Shown in pieces: positions 17,974-26,160 of a DNA stretch of 64,000 nucleotides. The notes beneath the pieces are model-generated. The model had not been told where the DNA came from. It was given only the letters and a program-made list of their open reading frames with translations, and did no database searches. This DNA comes from JANQLU01 sp964434955 (GTDB lineage Bacteria > Planctomycetota > Planctomycetia > Pirellulales > Pirellulaceae): assembly GCA_964434955.1 (NCBI GenBank), contig CAYSXI010000005.1, forward strand, positions 14,830-78,829. The letters run 5' to 3'. Each line of letters opens with the position of its first letter. Within the stretch, counting starts at the first letter, position 1. The position numbers and the translations under genes are program-made.

Positions 17974-20382
17974 TTAAGCCAGAAAATCAATTACTTGTAT
18001 TTTTCCAATCCGCGGAACTGGTTGATTCGCGGACCCTTGATGCGTTCCCGTTGTGTTCGCTTCGTGAAACTCTCCGCGCTCGGACCAATCATCTTGTTGA
18101 TCGCCCTTGCCACTTTCGTTCCGGAAACCGAATTGAACGTCATCCAACTCGACGCCCAGGTTTTCCAAACTCGATTGAAGCGATTGAAGGTTTTGTTGAA
18201 GTTGTTGTTGTGCCGCTTCGTTGGCCACGGTAATGGAAGCCGTCGATTGGCCATCCGAGTGCACCAATCGAATCAAGATCGGGCCCAGTTCGGGCGGATC
18301 CATTTCGATTTTGATCTCGGTCTTGGCTTTCCCGCGCGCGTCTTGAATTCGCTCAAGCACGGCCCGTTCAATAAATGTCTCTGCATCTTTGAAACTTGCC
18401 GGTTCCTCCAACTGCGCGGAGATTTTTCCGGGCCGCAGGGCTGACTCAAATTCGCCCGCACCGGAATTCACAGGAACCGGATTCAGGTCTGAGGTCGTTG
18501 GAGGCGGATTATCGGTCGCATCCGAAGCCATTTCGAACTGCGGCAGTTCCGGCGATTGCTTTGGATCGATTCCGTTCGTGCTCGAGTCCGAATTCGCGCT
18601 CGTGTTCGCGTTTTGATGGTAAACCGCCGTCTCGCTGTTAAATTCAAATTTGTTTTCCAACGAACCCATTGGCGATCGCAGATCCTTCGATTCGACAGGC
18701 CCAAGCTCGTTCGTTTCGGCTGATTGATGGGATCCGGCGTTCAGAGAATCTTCACTGGCCGGGCTTTGGACTCGTTTGCCCGACGGCACATTGGAAACGA
18801 TGGAACTGGTTGCAGCCTGACTGGTTACCCCTGCCAACGCTTGAAAACTCGACGGTCGATTCAAGCGAATCGGTTCCGCAGTCGACTCCTGACCCAAACT
18901 TTCGATCGTTCCCGGTTTGGTGACCGAATCGTGCTTGGCTGATTCTGTACCGTCGACGTTTCCAACCGCCAAACTCGTTTCTTCTTTTGACCGGCTTTCC
19001 GACTTCTTGCCGGTCGAATTGATTGTTCCCGGCACCGCGATGGTGTTTTGACTCGTTTGCGGTTGTGCAAGATCTGTCGGAAGTGAAGTACCAGACACCT
19101 TGCCGCGTCCGGGCTCAATCGATCCCTGACTTCCAGTTCGATCGTAGATTTTCTGTTCCGCTTGCTTGGTCTTGCCAAAAGGAATGGTTGAATGTGAAAC
19201 TCGATTCACAGCGGCCAAGCCAGCATCTGTGAGACCCGCCGACCGGTCGGGACGAGCAGGCAATGCGCTTTCTGCCGGCCGTCGATCCGTGGATGCCTGC
19301 TGGGAGTCCAAAGCTTCCACGTTGACTGGTTCGTTGACCGCGCTTCGGATATTTTCCAGCGAAAGAACTGGCGTTGTCGGTTGCGGACTCGTTTGAATCG
19401 TTGGCCTTGCCAACTTGAATTCCGGATTCTGGATTGTGCCACCCAAGGGTTGGTTGGGAAACTCTGGTGCTCGTGGTTCAAGGGCATCTGAAAGGTTGGC
19501 CGATCGTGGCGAATTCACCTGGCTTGCTGTCAGTCCCAAATTCGTTTGATTTGCTTCAAGCCGAATCGCTGGGGGCTCAAGTGACCCTGACTCAGATTGG
19601 CCGCGACGGTTGATTGCACTGCCTTCCAGTGGCAATTTGTTGATCGGTGCTAGGTATTCAATACCGTTGCCAATTGTTTCTTTTGCCGGTGGCAACGATG
19701 TTCGGAGGTCGGTCGATCCTCGACTCGGTCCCTCCCCGACTTCGAGCCTTGTCGGTGCGGGGGCCCTTGTATCGTGCGATGGAGCGTGACCAAGGTTGGG
19801 AGATTTGGACAACTCGGTCGAGGGAGCGTTGCTTAATTTTGATTCCGGATTCAAAACCTCGCTTGATTGACTGGTCGCCCCTCCAGTCAGAGAAGTGTGC
19901 TGAACTGTTTCCGTCTTGGAACCGGAAACGAGATTGGTCGGTGAAGCGACGGTCAAAGTGTGATTGACTGGATTTAGCTCGGGATTTGCCAAAGGCAGTC
20001 CCGCGACAAACGGTTGGCCATGGCTTACCGCGGCTTGCGGACTCAACCGACTCGCAACTGAGTTTGTCTGGGCGAGAATTGAATCAAAAGAAACGGAACC
20101 CTCATTGAGCGGACGATGAACTTCCGAGACACTCGCGTTTGGGCGAATAGATTTCTCAATTGTTTCTGCAGTCAGAATCGGAAGATCTTGACTCATAAAA
20201 GAGACCAAATCGCCAAAACTTTTTTCGGTTTGCCCTTCCGTACTGACAAGTTGCTCAGCATTTGATTCGATTACAAAACCCGACGAGGGATTGGCGGCAG
20301 ACGAGTTGGCGACTCGCTCCACTGGAATCAATCCAGATGCAATCTGATTCGTTAAAGGCGTCATGCCTGAGACATTAAACAA
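17974..20382 (-). CDS. fliK: Flagellar hook-length control protein FliK
   Basis: An 802-residue secreted ruler and substrate-switch protein, about twice the enteric length. Only the C-terminal Flg_hook domain is conserved: KIEMDPPELGPILIRL followed by a Gln-rich helix (NEAAQQQLQQNLQSLQ) and LGVELDDVQF. The first 650 residues are Ser/Thr/Pro/Asn-rich and probably disordered. The start at 20382 is TTG with AAGGA seven bases ahead; an ATG at 20364 is the alternative. A sigma-54-type promoter lies about 60 bases upstream. FliK stops hook growth by acting on FlhB, encoded here at 56630. Confidence 0.92.
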   Translation of the reverse strand: MFNVSGMTPLTNQIASGLIPVERVANSSAANPSSGFVIESNAEQLVSTEGQTEKSFGDLVSFMSQDLPILTAETIEKSIRPNASVSEVHRPLNEGSVSFDSILAQTNSVASRLSPQAAVSHGQPFVAGLPLANPELNPVNHTLTVASPTNLVSGSKTETVQHTSLTGGATSQSSEVLNPESKLSNAPSTELSKSPNLGHAPSHDTRAPAPTRLEVGEGPSRGSTDLRTSLPPAKETIGNGIEYLAPINKLPLEGSAINRRGQSESGSLEPPAIRLEANQTNLGLTASQVNSPRSANLSDALEPRAPEFPNQPLGGTIQNPEFKLARPTIQTSPQPTTPVLSLENIRSAVNEPVNVEALDSQQASTDRRPAESALPARPDRSAGLTDAGLAAVNRVSHSTIPFGKTKQAEQKIYDRTGSQGSIEPGRGKVSGTSLPTDLAQPQTSQNTIAVPGTINSTGKKSESRSKEETSLAVGNVDGTESAKHDSVTKPGTIESLGQESTAEPIRLNRPSSFQALAGVTSQAATSSIVSNVPSGKRVQSPASEDSLNAGSHQSAETNELGPVESKDLRSPMGSLENKFEFNSETAVYHQNANTSANSDSSTNGIDPKQSPELPQFEMASDATDNPPPTTSDLNPVPVNSGAGEFESALRPGKISAQLEEPASFKDAETFIERAVLERIQDARGKAKTEIKIEMDPPELGPILIRLVHSDGQSTASITVANEAAQQQLQQNLQSLQSSLENLGVELDDVQFGFRNESGKGDQQDDWSERGEFHEANTTGTHQGSANQPVPRIGKIQVIDFLA

Positions 20383-20724
20383 TTCCGCGTCCTTGCAACT
20401 CGCGCAACCTGGGCACTGTCAAAATAGAAGTGCCGCCATAAATGCAACCAGCATGCCAATGCTGTCACCAAACGCGGTGAGAATCATCTCACGCGGAATT
20501 TTGCAGGGAAAAGTCGCAGGATTGCGAACAAAAAAGAAGCTTCAATTTTCTTGCTTCAACACTCTTAGACAAGCGTCCCATTCTGGTCGCCGAAAATAGT
20601 TCTCAGCCGACCTGCAAGCATTGATGCTAGCACTTTGAGCAAACAACGTGGCTCAGAGCGGACCAACGCGACGACTAGCGCACCGATCGAGGATGACTCG
20701 ATTTGTCGGACGAGCTTCTGGCGG
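20383..20724. other. Gap upstream of fliK: promoter region, otherwise empty
   Basis: This 342-base stretch separates the TPR trio from fliK on the minus strand. It holds the sigma-54-type promoter at 20443-20459 and, near 20537-20557, a weak minus-strand hairpin (GAAGC/GCTTC followed by T6) that could end the trio. No convincing reading frame was found. Confidence 0.5.
20443..20459 (-). promoter_or_regulatory. Sigma-54-type promoter for fliK-flgD-flgE
   Basis: Read on the minus strand the site is TTGGCATGCTGGTTGCA: GG (-24) and GC (-12) are separated by exactly 10 bases, close to the sigma-54 consensus TTGGCACG-N4-TTGCA. The fliK start is about 60 bases downstream. It differs at few positions from the site before flgF. 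Hook genes are classic sigma-54 targets in many flagellated bacteria. Confidence 0.85.
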
Positions 20725-21117
20725 CTAGGTTGAAGTTGATGGGCTCGCATTGGAATAAGCGCGGAACATCTTGCGGGCGACGACGCCCTGGTGAATCTTT
20801 GGCGCCAAATTATCTTTTTGTTCTTTGATTCGTTTTTCGATTTCACCCGTCTGTTGGATCAGAAGTTCGATCTGTTTCTGCAGTTCGGATTTCAGCTCGG
20901 ATTTCGACGGAATATCGGAATGCGAATTCCAATTGGAGATTGCGCTGGCTTGAAGCCGCGCGGCAGTAGTCATCTGCTCATTAATTTCCTGCAAAACCGA
21001 TTCTGGGAAATGCCCTGCTTGCAGGCTTTCAATCGCGCTTCGCGCCAACTCATTGAGACCAACGTACTGCGAAATCGCGATCTCCATCGTTGCATCGGGT
21101 TCCTTCGATTCACTCAT
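20725..21117 (-). CDS. Small coiled-coil protein, flagellar accessory of unknown function
   Basis: 130 residues from the ATG at 21117, which overlaps the end of the upstream gene by 8 bases (ATGAGTGA), implying translational coupling. There is no signal peptide. Residues about 60-110 are strongly helical and charged (KSELKSELQKQIELLIQQ, EIEKRIKEQKDNLAPK), compatible with a coiled coil like those of flagellar chaperones (FlgN/FliT) or FliJ, but no family signature was recognised. It is last of three minus-strand genes directly before the fliK unit. Confidence 0.65.
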   Translation of the reverse strand: MSESKEPDATMEIAISQYVGLNELARSAIESLQAGHFPESVLQEINEQMTTAARLQASAISNWNSHSDIPSKSELKSELQKQIELLIQQTGEIEKRIKEQKDNLAPKIHQGVVARKMFRAYSNASPSTST

Positions 21118-21949
21118 TGTCTTTTGCCTCAACCGTTACGTCCTGGTCGTCCTGCTTGAAGCCCTTGAGAAGGCTATCGATGTCCTGAAGTTCGGATCGA
21201 ATTTTCTTTCTCCGGTTCATCTGGTCCAACCACCATTTCGACATCGACGTCGAGACCGTCTCTGATTTCAGGTTGGCAACCTCTCGCAAGTTTTTTTCCG
21301 ACTCGGTAAATAGGCCGGTTTTCAGGTAGCAAAGACCAAGCTGGTACTTAACCCAACTCTGATCAGCCAAACTCAGGTCGGAAGCCGAAAGTCGCTTGTA
21401 GATTTTGGCGGCCATATCGTAGTTTTCCGAGGCAAACAGATTATTTGCCAGCCCCAGTTCATCAACCGGTGACTCGATCAATGATTTCATATCCGGCAGC
21501 GTTGATTTGTTGTCGCTCCCCGTTGGAACTTGATTGGTTTTCCCCGGCGTTTGGTTGTTGGTCGACAGGTTCTTGGAATCTGTGGAGGATCCGACTTTGC
21601 CGGAGTTCTCGGCCTTTGACTTTTTGTCCGCCAGAGATTCAATCTCTTTTAACAGGGAGTCGATCTCTCCGGACAACACCTCGAGCCGCTTCTTGCTTTC
21701 GTCTTGTTTCTTTTTGATGCTTTGGACCAGATCGGCGACATTGTTCTGGTTTTCTCTGGGGAACGTTGAATCCTGACCGACTTGGTGGATTGTGTTCAGC
21801 TGGCCCCGAAGTGACTGTCGCGCTTTTTCCGCCGCATTGGTTACGCCCTGGTCCTTCGCTTGATCCTGGGCATGAATCGAGTGGCAGACGCTCAACAAGA
21901 TGAACATCATTGCCGCCAATCTTCCGGGTATCTTTGAGGCCTTTGTCAT
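21110..21949 (-). CDS. Periplasmic coiled-coil/TPR protein
   Basis: 279 residues with a signal peptide (RLAAMMFILLSVCHSIHAQ, cleavage after HAQ). Residues about 60-115 form a coiled coil (IKKKQDESKKRLEVLSGEI), then a Ser/Asn/Thr linker. Residues 165-245 hold TPR-like helices (LANNLFASENYDMAAKIYKR, WVKYQLGLCYLKTGLFTESE). This coiled-coil plus TPR order recalls CpoB/YbgF periplasmic proteins, but the similarity is general. It overlaps both neighbours (4 and 8 bases), so the three genes form one coupled unit. A scaffold role around the flagellar base is inferred only from position. Confidence 0.7.
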   Translation of the reverse strand: MTKASKIPGRLAAMMFILLSVCHSIHAQDQAKDQGVTNAAEKARQSLRGQLNTIHQVGQDSTFPRENQNNVADLVQSIKKKQDESKKRLEVLSGEIDSLLKEIESLADKKSKAENSGKVGSSTDSKNLSTNNQTPGKTNQVPTGSDNKSTLPDMKSLIESPVDELGLANNLFASENYDMAAKIYKRLSASDLSLADQSWVKYQLGLCYLKTGLFTESEKNLREVANLKSETVSTSMSKWWLDQMNRRKKIRSELQDIDSLLKGFKQDDQDVTVEAKDNE

Positions 21950-24048
21950 TTGCTGATCTCTTCAGAGTAAAGCGGTAATCCGGCAAAACAGAGTGCCGCA
22001 CTGTGATGTTTGCCCTCGCGTTCCATGATTTGCCCAAGGTAGTGGAGCGCCTTTCGGGTCATCTGCGGGCTGGAATCTTGCTGAAGGAGTTGAAAACAAA
22101 TGGACTTGCAGGTTTTCAGGTCACCTTCAAGAAATTTTGTTTTCAGTCGACGAGACAATTCCAGTTGTTCAGCTGAAATACTGGAACCCTGAAACTGACC
22201 GAACAGCTTCGAGTTGAGTTCGATTTGGGGATTCGCTGAATACAGCTGACCGGCCTGTTCGAGCGCGTAATTTCGAAGCCCCCGGTCCACGTCCGAGACG
22301 ACCAACTCGAGGAGCGTTTCGATCGCGCGATTGACAAATCCAAACTCGCGATACGCTCGGCTCACGAGAAGCTTGGCTTCCGGAAAGCGGTTCAGCATTT
22401 CATCCCGGGTGTTTCCCAACGCGCGGATCAACTCACCCGGCGAAGGATCTTGCCCGGCATCCTTGTTGGCTTCGTATCGAGCAAGCGAGTTCAAAAAAGA
22501 AGCAAAGTCGTATGATTCCTCTTTGATCGATTGCCGGTTGGCGGCCAGAGCCTGGTTGGCGGAGTAATATTTCCCCTCCAACAAATAGCCCATCGCCAGA
22601 CGCAGTGCGGCTTCGGATTTCAGATCTTTGTCGAGTGCCGCACCGACGGCCCGGGAACTGACTCGCACAGACGTTGAAAAATCCTGTTCATTGACCGCGA
22701 TTTTGGATACCAGAATCAGCGCGATCGCCGAAGCGTCACCGACCGCAAGGTCGTCTGCCGTCCAGTAGAGAGCCCGCTTTGCCTGAATGGCTTGGTCAAG
22801 CTGATAGTAACATTTTCCCAAGTTGATCGATGCGGCGTGCCGGATCGAACGTGTGGTCGCAATGTCTTGTACGATTTCGCGATAGATGCCGACGCAATCC
22901 AGAAAGCGTGAACCGCTCATAAGCAGATTGGCATACGCCAGTCGGGATTCGCCTGCCAGGTAGATTTCCGAATGTCGAAAAAGCGAGTTCTGCAAGAACA
23001 AAGCTGCCTGCTCGCGCAAGAACACGTCTCGCTCCGTCTCGGGCATCTCTTCCAAAGAAATTATCTCCAGGCTGGATTCTGTCTGTCGCCACGAAAGTTG
23101 AAGTGGCGCCGTTAGCCAATGCATCAACAACGGAAATGAAATTCGCTCGACAGATATTTTTCGACCATTGGACTCCAACGAAGCTTTTGCAAGCCGCGAA
23201 ACGCTCACTTTGATTTCGCAAAGGTTGGCGACTTGAACCAGGACATCTTTGGATGATGCGCTCGATGATCGAACTCGAAACAATCGGTTGGAAACATCAG
23301 GCGTTACATTCAACGCCTGAATATCAAATTCATTTCGAAGGTTTCGAACAGGATTGACTTCCTGCGGATTCTCTACGCCTGCGCCGTTTTGTTTTGAATG
23401 CTGTAACATTCCATTGATCAGCGCGAGCGTGCCAACCAGATGGTGCGAAGATTCCGTTCTCGTCGGGGAAAACATGTCAGCGACTAACGCCTGGTCAGGC
23501 AGAAGCGAGTTTGCATATTGAATGGCCAGGAGGTGAGTGCAAAGTGCAACGGACGGATCGTTTTGCCCCTGGTCCATTGCCAGGTGCCAAAGCAGTCCTC
23601 GACTTTGGGCCCGTTTCCCCAGCGCATCGTCTGATTGCGCCAAGAGAAACATCGCCAGGCGCTGGAGTTTGGGACTGACGGATAACTCGCTGGCTCTCTG
23701 GTAGAGCTGGCTCGACTTCGACCAGTCGTTTGCCAACTGGTTGGCCAAACCGAGTTTTATGATCGCTTCAAAATCATTGGGTTGATCGCGAACGGCTTTC
23801 TGTAGAAACAGCTTCGCCTGGCTTATTTGGCCGTGACGCATCGACTGTTCGCCGCGTTGAATCCAGTTGACTTGGACTCCTGCGTTCTCTGTCGTGAACT
23901 TACTTAGAAATGCCTGGTTTTCAACATGCGCAGAATCATCGGTTCGCGTCGATTGACCAGAGATTAGCCAAGACACACCCATCCCGATGGCGATTCCGTT
24001 GAGATACATCGTCAACGAAAAGCCGACTATTTTCAAAATGGCCCACAT
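21946..24048 (-). CDS. TPR-rich membrane-anchored protein with STN-like segment
   Basis: 700 residues from the ATG at 24048; a TTG at 24063 is an alternative. An N-terminal anchor (WAILKIVGFSLTMYLNGIAI) is followed by TPR-type helices (about 60-220; AKLFLQKAVRDQPNDFEAII). A segment at about 265-335 (VLVQVANLCEIKVSVS ... LQLSWRQTESSLEIISLEE) has the spacing of the STN-like fold found before secretins and in many planctomycete proteins. More TPR helices follow to the end. The protein should sit in the periplasm on a membrane anchor. It overlaps the next gene by an ATGA. Function unknown; a role in envelope assembly of the flagellum is inferred from position. Confidence 0.72.
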   Translation of the reverse strand: MWAILKIVGFSLTMYLNGIAIGMGVSWLISGQSTRTDDSAHVENQAFLSKFTTENAGVQVNWIQRGEQSMRHGQISQAKLFLQKAVRDQPNDFEAIIKLGLANQLANDWSKSSQLYQRASELSVSPKLQRLAMFLLAQSDDALGKRAQSRGLLWHLAMDQGQNDPSVALCTHLLAIQYANSLLPDQALVADMFSPTRTESSHHLVGTLALINGMLQHSKQNGAGVENPQEVNPVRNLRNEFDIQALNVTPDVSNRLFRVRSSSASSKDVLVQVANLCEIKVSVSRLAKASLESNGRKISVERISFPLLMHWLTAPLQLSWRQTESSLEIISLEEMPETERDVFLREQAALFLQNSLFRHSEIYLAGESRLAYANLLMSGSRFLDCVGIYREIVQDIATTRSIRHAASINLGKCYYQLDQAIQAKRALYWTADDLAVGDASAIALILVSKIAVNEQDFSTSVRVSSRAVGAALDKDLKSEAALRLAMGYLLEGKYYSANQALAANRQSIKEESYDFASFLNSLARYEANKDAGQDPSPGELIRALGNTRDEMLNRFPEAKLLVSRAYREFGFVNRAIETLLELVVSDVDRGLRNYALEQAGQLYSANPQIELNSKLFGQFQGSSISAEQLELSRRLKTKFLEGDLKTCKSICFQLLQQDSSPQMTRKALHYLGQIMEREGKHHSAALCFAGLPLYSEEISK

Positions 24049-24165
24049 GGTGAACTCAACCAATCTGCCCTTCGGCGGTTCACGGCTCCGCTGCTAGCGG
24101 CGCGATACTTCCTCGATGATCAGGATATTCCTCCTAATCGGAACATTTTATCGACACGATTGGCT

Positions 24166-24191
24166 CTAAAACTTGAGAGTTGCGCCGAAAA
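24166..24191 (+). promoter_or_regulatory. Sigma-28-type promoter for the flgM-like gene and fliC
   Basis: CTAAA (24166-24170), a 14-base spacer and CCGAAAA (24185-24191) fit the flagellar sigma pattern CTAAA-N14-16-CCGATAT with one or two mismatches in the -10. The ATG of the flgM-like gene is about 60 bases downstream. No second such site was found directly before fliC, so the two genes may share it. Confidence 0.6.
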
Positions 24192-24254
24192 AGCAAGTCG
24201 CCGAGAAATGGACCGATTACCTTCCTGACCACTTGGTTTCATTTGGAGTTTGTC

Positions 24255-24551
24255 ATGAATATTCAAAACATCAACTCCGGTGGCGGCCCGTCTAACCGAC
24301 GAGACCTCGCCCGCGTTGATAAAGGACATTTGGACCAAACTGTACCCAATGCACCCCATTCAGCTAGCAAAGGGTCGGCGAATGTCGATCCGTCGCTACC
24401 GACCAACTTGAAAGAGTTGTCAAAGCAGTTTGAGAAAATTGCTGACGTACGAATTGAAGTTGTCGAAGGAGCAACGCAGAAGTTGGAGAACGGTGGATAT
24501 AACCAGCGTCAAGTGGCAGTGGACACCGCAAAAGCGCTACTCGGCCTCTAA
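24255..24551 (+). CDS. flgM: FlgM-like anti-sigma-28 factor
   Basis: 98 residues from the ATG at 24255, with GGAG before it. The N-terminal half is polar and probably disordered (NINSGGGPSNRRDL). The C-terminal half, VRIEVVEGATQKLENGGYN followed by QVAVDTAKALL, matches the FlgM pattern in which a helix (RxEKVxxLKxxI) is followed by GxYxxDxxxIA and a last helix. FlgM holds sigma-28 (FliA, encoded here at 30023) until the hook is complete, then is exported. Its place directly before fliC and behind a sigma-28-type promoter agrees. The name rests on pattern and context, not on strong identity. Confidence 0.65.
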   Translation: MNIQNINSGGGPSNRRDLARVDKGHLDQTVPNAPHSASKGSANVDPSLPTNLKELSKQFEKIADVRIEVVEGATQKLENGGYNQRQVAVDTAKALLGL

Positions 24552-24662
24552 ACGATAGAGGTTGGGCTCAGGTTTTTCGGGCTAATTTCGATGTTTCTCG
24601 ATCTAGGATGGATCAGACCGCGGACGGAATCGCAAGCATTTACAAACTTGGGAGAAGAATAG

Positions 24663-26081
24663 ATGAGTTTGAAGCTTGCTAACAATGTCAGCGCTCTTTC
24701 AGCGCAACACAACTTGGGGCGGTCATCGGCCGCACTCAGCAAATCATTGGAACGACTTTCCTCTGGTTTGAAAATCAATCGAGGTGCTGACGGACCTGCG
24801 GGCTTGGTCATCTCGGAAAAGCAACGGGCACAAATCGCCGGTTTGCGACAAGCGATCGACAACACGGAAAAAGGCGTTTCAGTCGTCCAAACGGCGGAAG
24901 GTGCTTTGACCGAAATCAACAACCTGTTGGTGAAGATTCGAGGCCTGGCACTGGATTCGGCGAACTCCGGCGTGAATGACGACGATGCACTCGCGGCCAA
25001 CCAAGCGGAAATCACCAACGCATTGGATACCATCAATCGTGTTGCCAACAACACTCAATTCGGTACCAAGAAATTGCTTGACGGTTCGGCTGGTACCAAC
25101 GGTACAACGACGAACGCTAACGTGACTTACCTGACTTCCAGCGACGCTACGGCAGCTGGTAGTTACGCCATCAACGTTACCACTGCAGCCACGCGTGGTG
25201 AAGTGATCGCGACAACCGCACAAGCGGCGACGCTTTTGGCTCAAGACGAAACGATCACCGTCAATGGCGTCAACATCACGTTGACGGCCGGCCTGGATCG
25301 TGCGGGTGTTCAATCTCGAATCAACGAGTTCACCGGCCAAACCGGTGTTGTTGCCGAGGATGACAACGCAACCGCAACGGCAACTCGACTTCGAACCGTC
25401 GACTTCGGATCGGACGCTTCCGTCGAAGTGGTATCGAACCAATCAGGTGCGGGCAGTGCAGGTTTCACGACAAGTTCACAAACCGGAACGGGTGGAAACA
25501 TTGCAGGAACCATCGGTGGTTCGGCAGCGTCTGGCAACGGTAACATCCTGACGGGAACGGCAGGTAGCTCGATCGGCGTATCGATTCAGATCGCAGAAGC
25601 TGCTGACGCTCAAACATCGGCATCAGGTGCTCTGGGCTCCGTCACCATCACCGACAACTCGCTGACTTTCCAAATCGGTGCCAACCAAAACCAAACGGTT
25701 GACATCTCGATTGACAAAGTGAACCCAACCTCTTTGGGTGTTGGATTGACAAACAATCAGTTCAACAGCTTGGCCGACATCGATGTCACGTCATCGGCAA
25801 AAGCTCAAGACACATTGGCAATCGTCGACGAAGCGATCGATGAAATCACGAACATTCGTGGTAACCTTGGTGCGTTCCAGCAAAACACGCTGGAATCGAC
25901 TGCGAACAACCTGCGGTCAACGCTGGAAAATACCGTGAACGCTGAGTCAACGATTCGTGACACGGATTTCGCTGAAGAAATCAGTAACTTCACGCGACAA
26001 CAAGTACTGGTACAAGCAGGTACTTCTGTACTTTCGAATGCCAACTCGACTTCCCAGTTGGTGTTGTCACTGCTTGGCTAG
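24663..26081 (+). CDS. fliC: Flagellin
   Basis: 472-residue filament subunit. The N-terminal D0/D1 region reads SLKLANNVSALSAQHNLG and later LSSGLKINRGADGPAGLVIS, and the C-terminal D0 ends QVLVQAGTSVLSNANSTSQ then LVLSLLG. The centre (about 145-380) is a Thr/Ala/Gly/Asn-rich variable surface domain. The ATG follows GGGAG at a good distance. The gene is expressed late, probably from the sigma-28-type site at 24166, and ends at a strong terminator. It is the only flagellin in the window. Confidence 0.97.
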   Translation: MSLKLANNVSALSAQHNLGRSSAALSKSLERLSSGLKINRGADGPAGLVISEKQRAQIAGLRQAIDNTEKGVSVVQTAEGALTEINNLLVKIRGLALDSANSGVNDDDALAANQAEITNALDTINRVANNTQFGTKKLLDGSAGTNGTTTNANVTYLTSSDATAAGSYAINVTTAATRGEVIATTAQAATLLAQDETITVNGVNITLTAGLDRAGVQSRINEFTGQTGVVAEDDNATATATRLRTVDFGSDASVEVVSNQSGAGSAGFTTSSQTGTGGNIAGTIGGSAASGNGNILTGTAGSSIGVSIQIAEAADAQTSASGALGSVTITDNSLTFQIGANQNQTVDISIDKVNPTSLGVGLTNNQFNSLADIDVTSSAKAQDTLAIVDEAIDEITNIRGNLGAFQQNTLESTANNLRSTLENTVNAESTIRDTDFAEEISNFTRQQVLVQAGTSVLSNANSTSQLVLSLLG

Positions 26082-26100
26082 TCAAAGCGTAGCAAAATCC

Positions 26101-26134
26101 AAAAGGCGATCGATCTCGGTCGCCTTTTATTTTG
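26101..26134 (+). terminator. Rho-independent terminator after fliC
   Basis: AAAAGGCGA (26101-26109) and TCGCCTTTT (26120-26128) pair over 9 bases, followed by ATTTT. It lies 20 bases after the flagellin stop and separates fliC from fliD. Confidence 0.9.
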
Positions 26135-26160
26135 CATTTGCCTAAGAAGGGATCAAGGTT

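Noticed and set aside
24545..24561. CCTCTAAACGATAGAGG hairpin at the end of the flgM-like gene
   Set aside because: No T-run follows, and the CTAAA within it has no CCGATA at the right distance; neither terminator nor promoter is supported.
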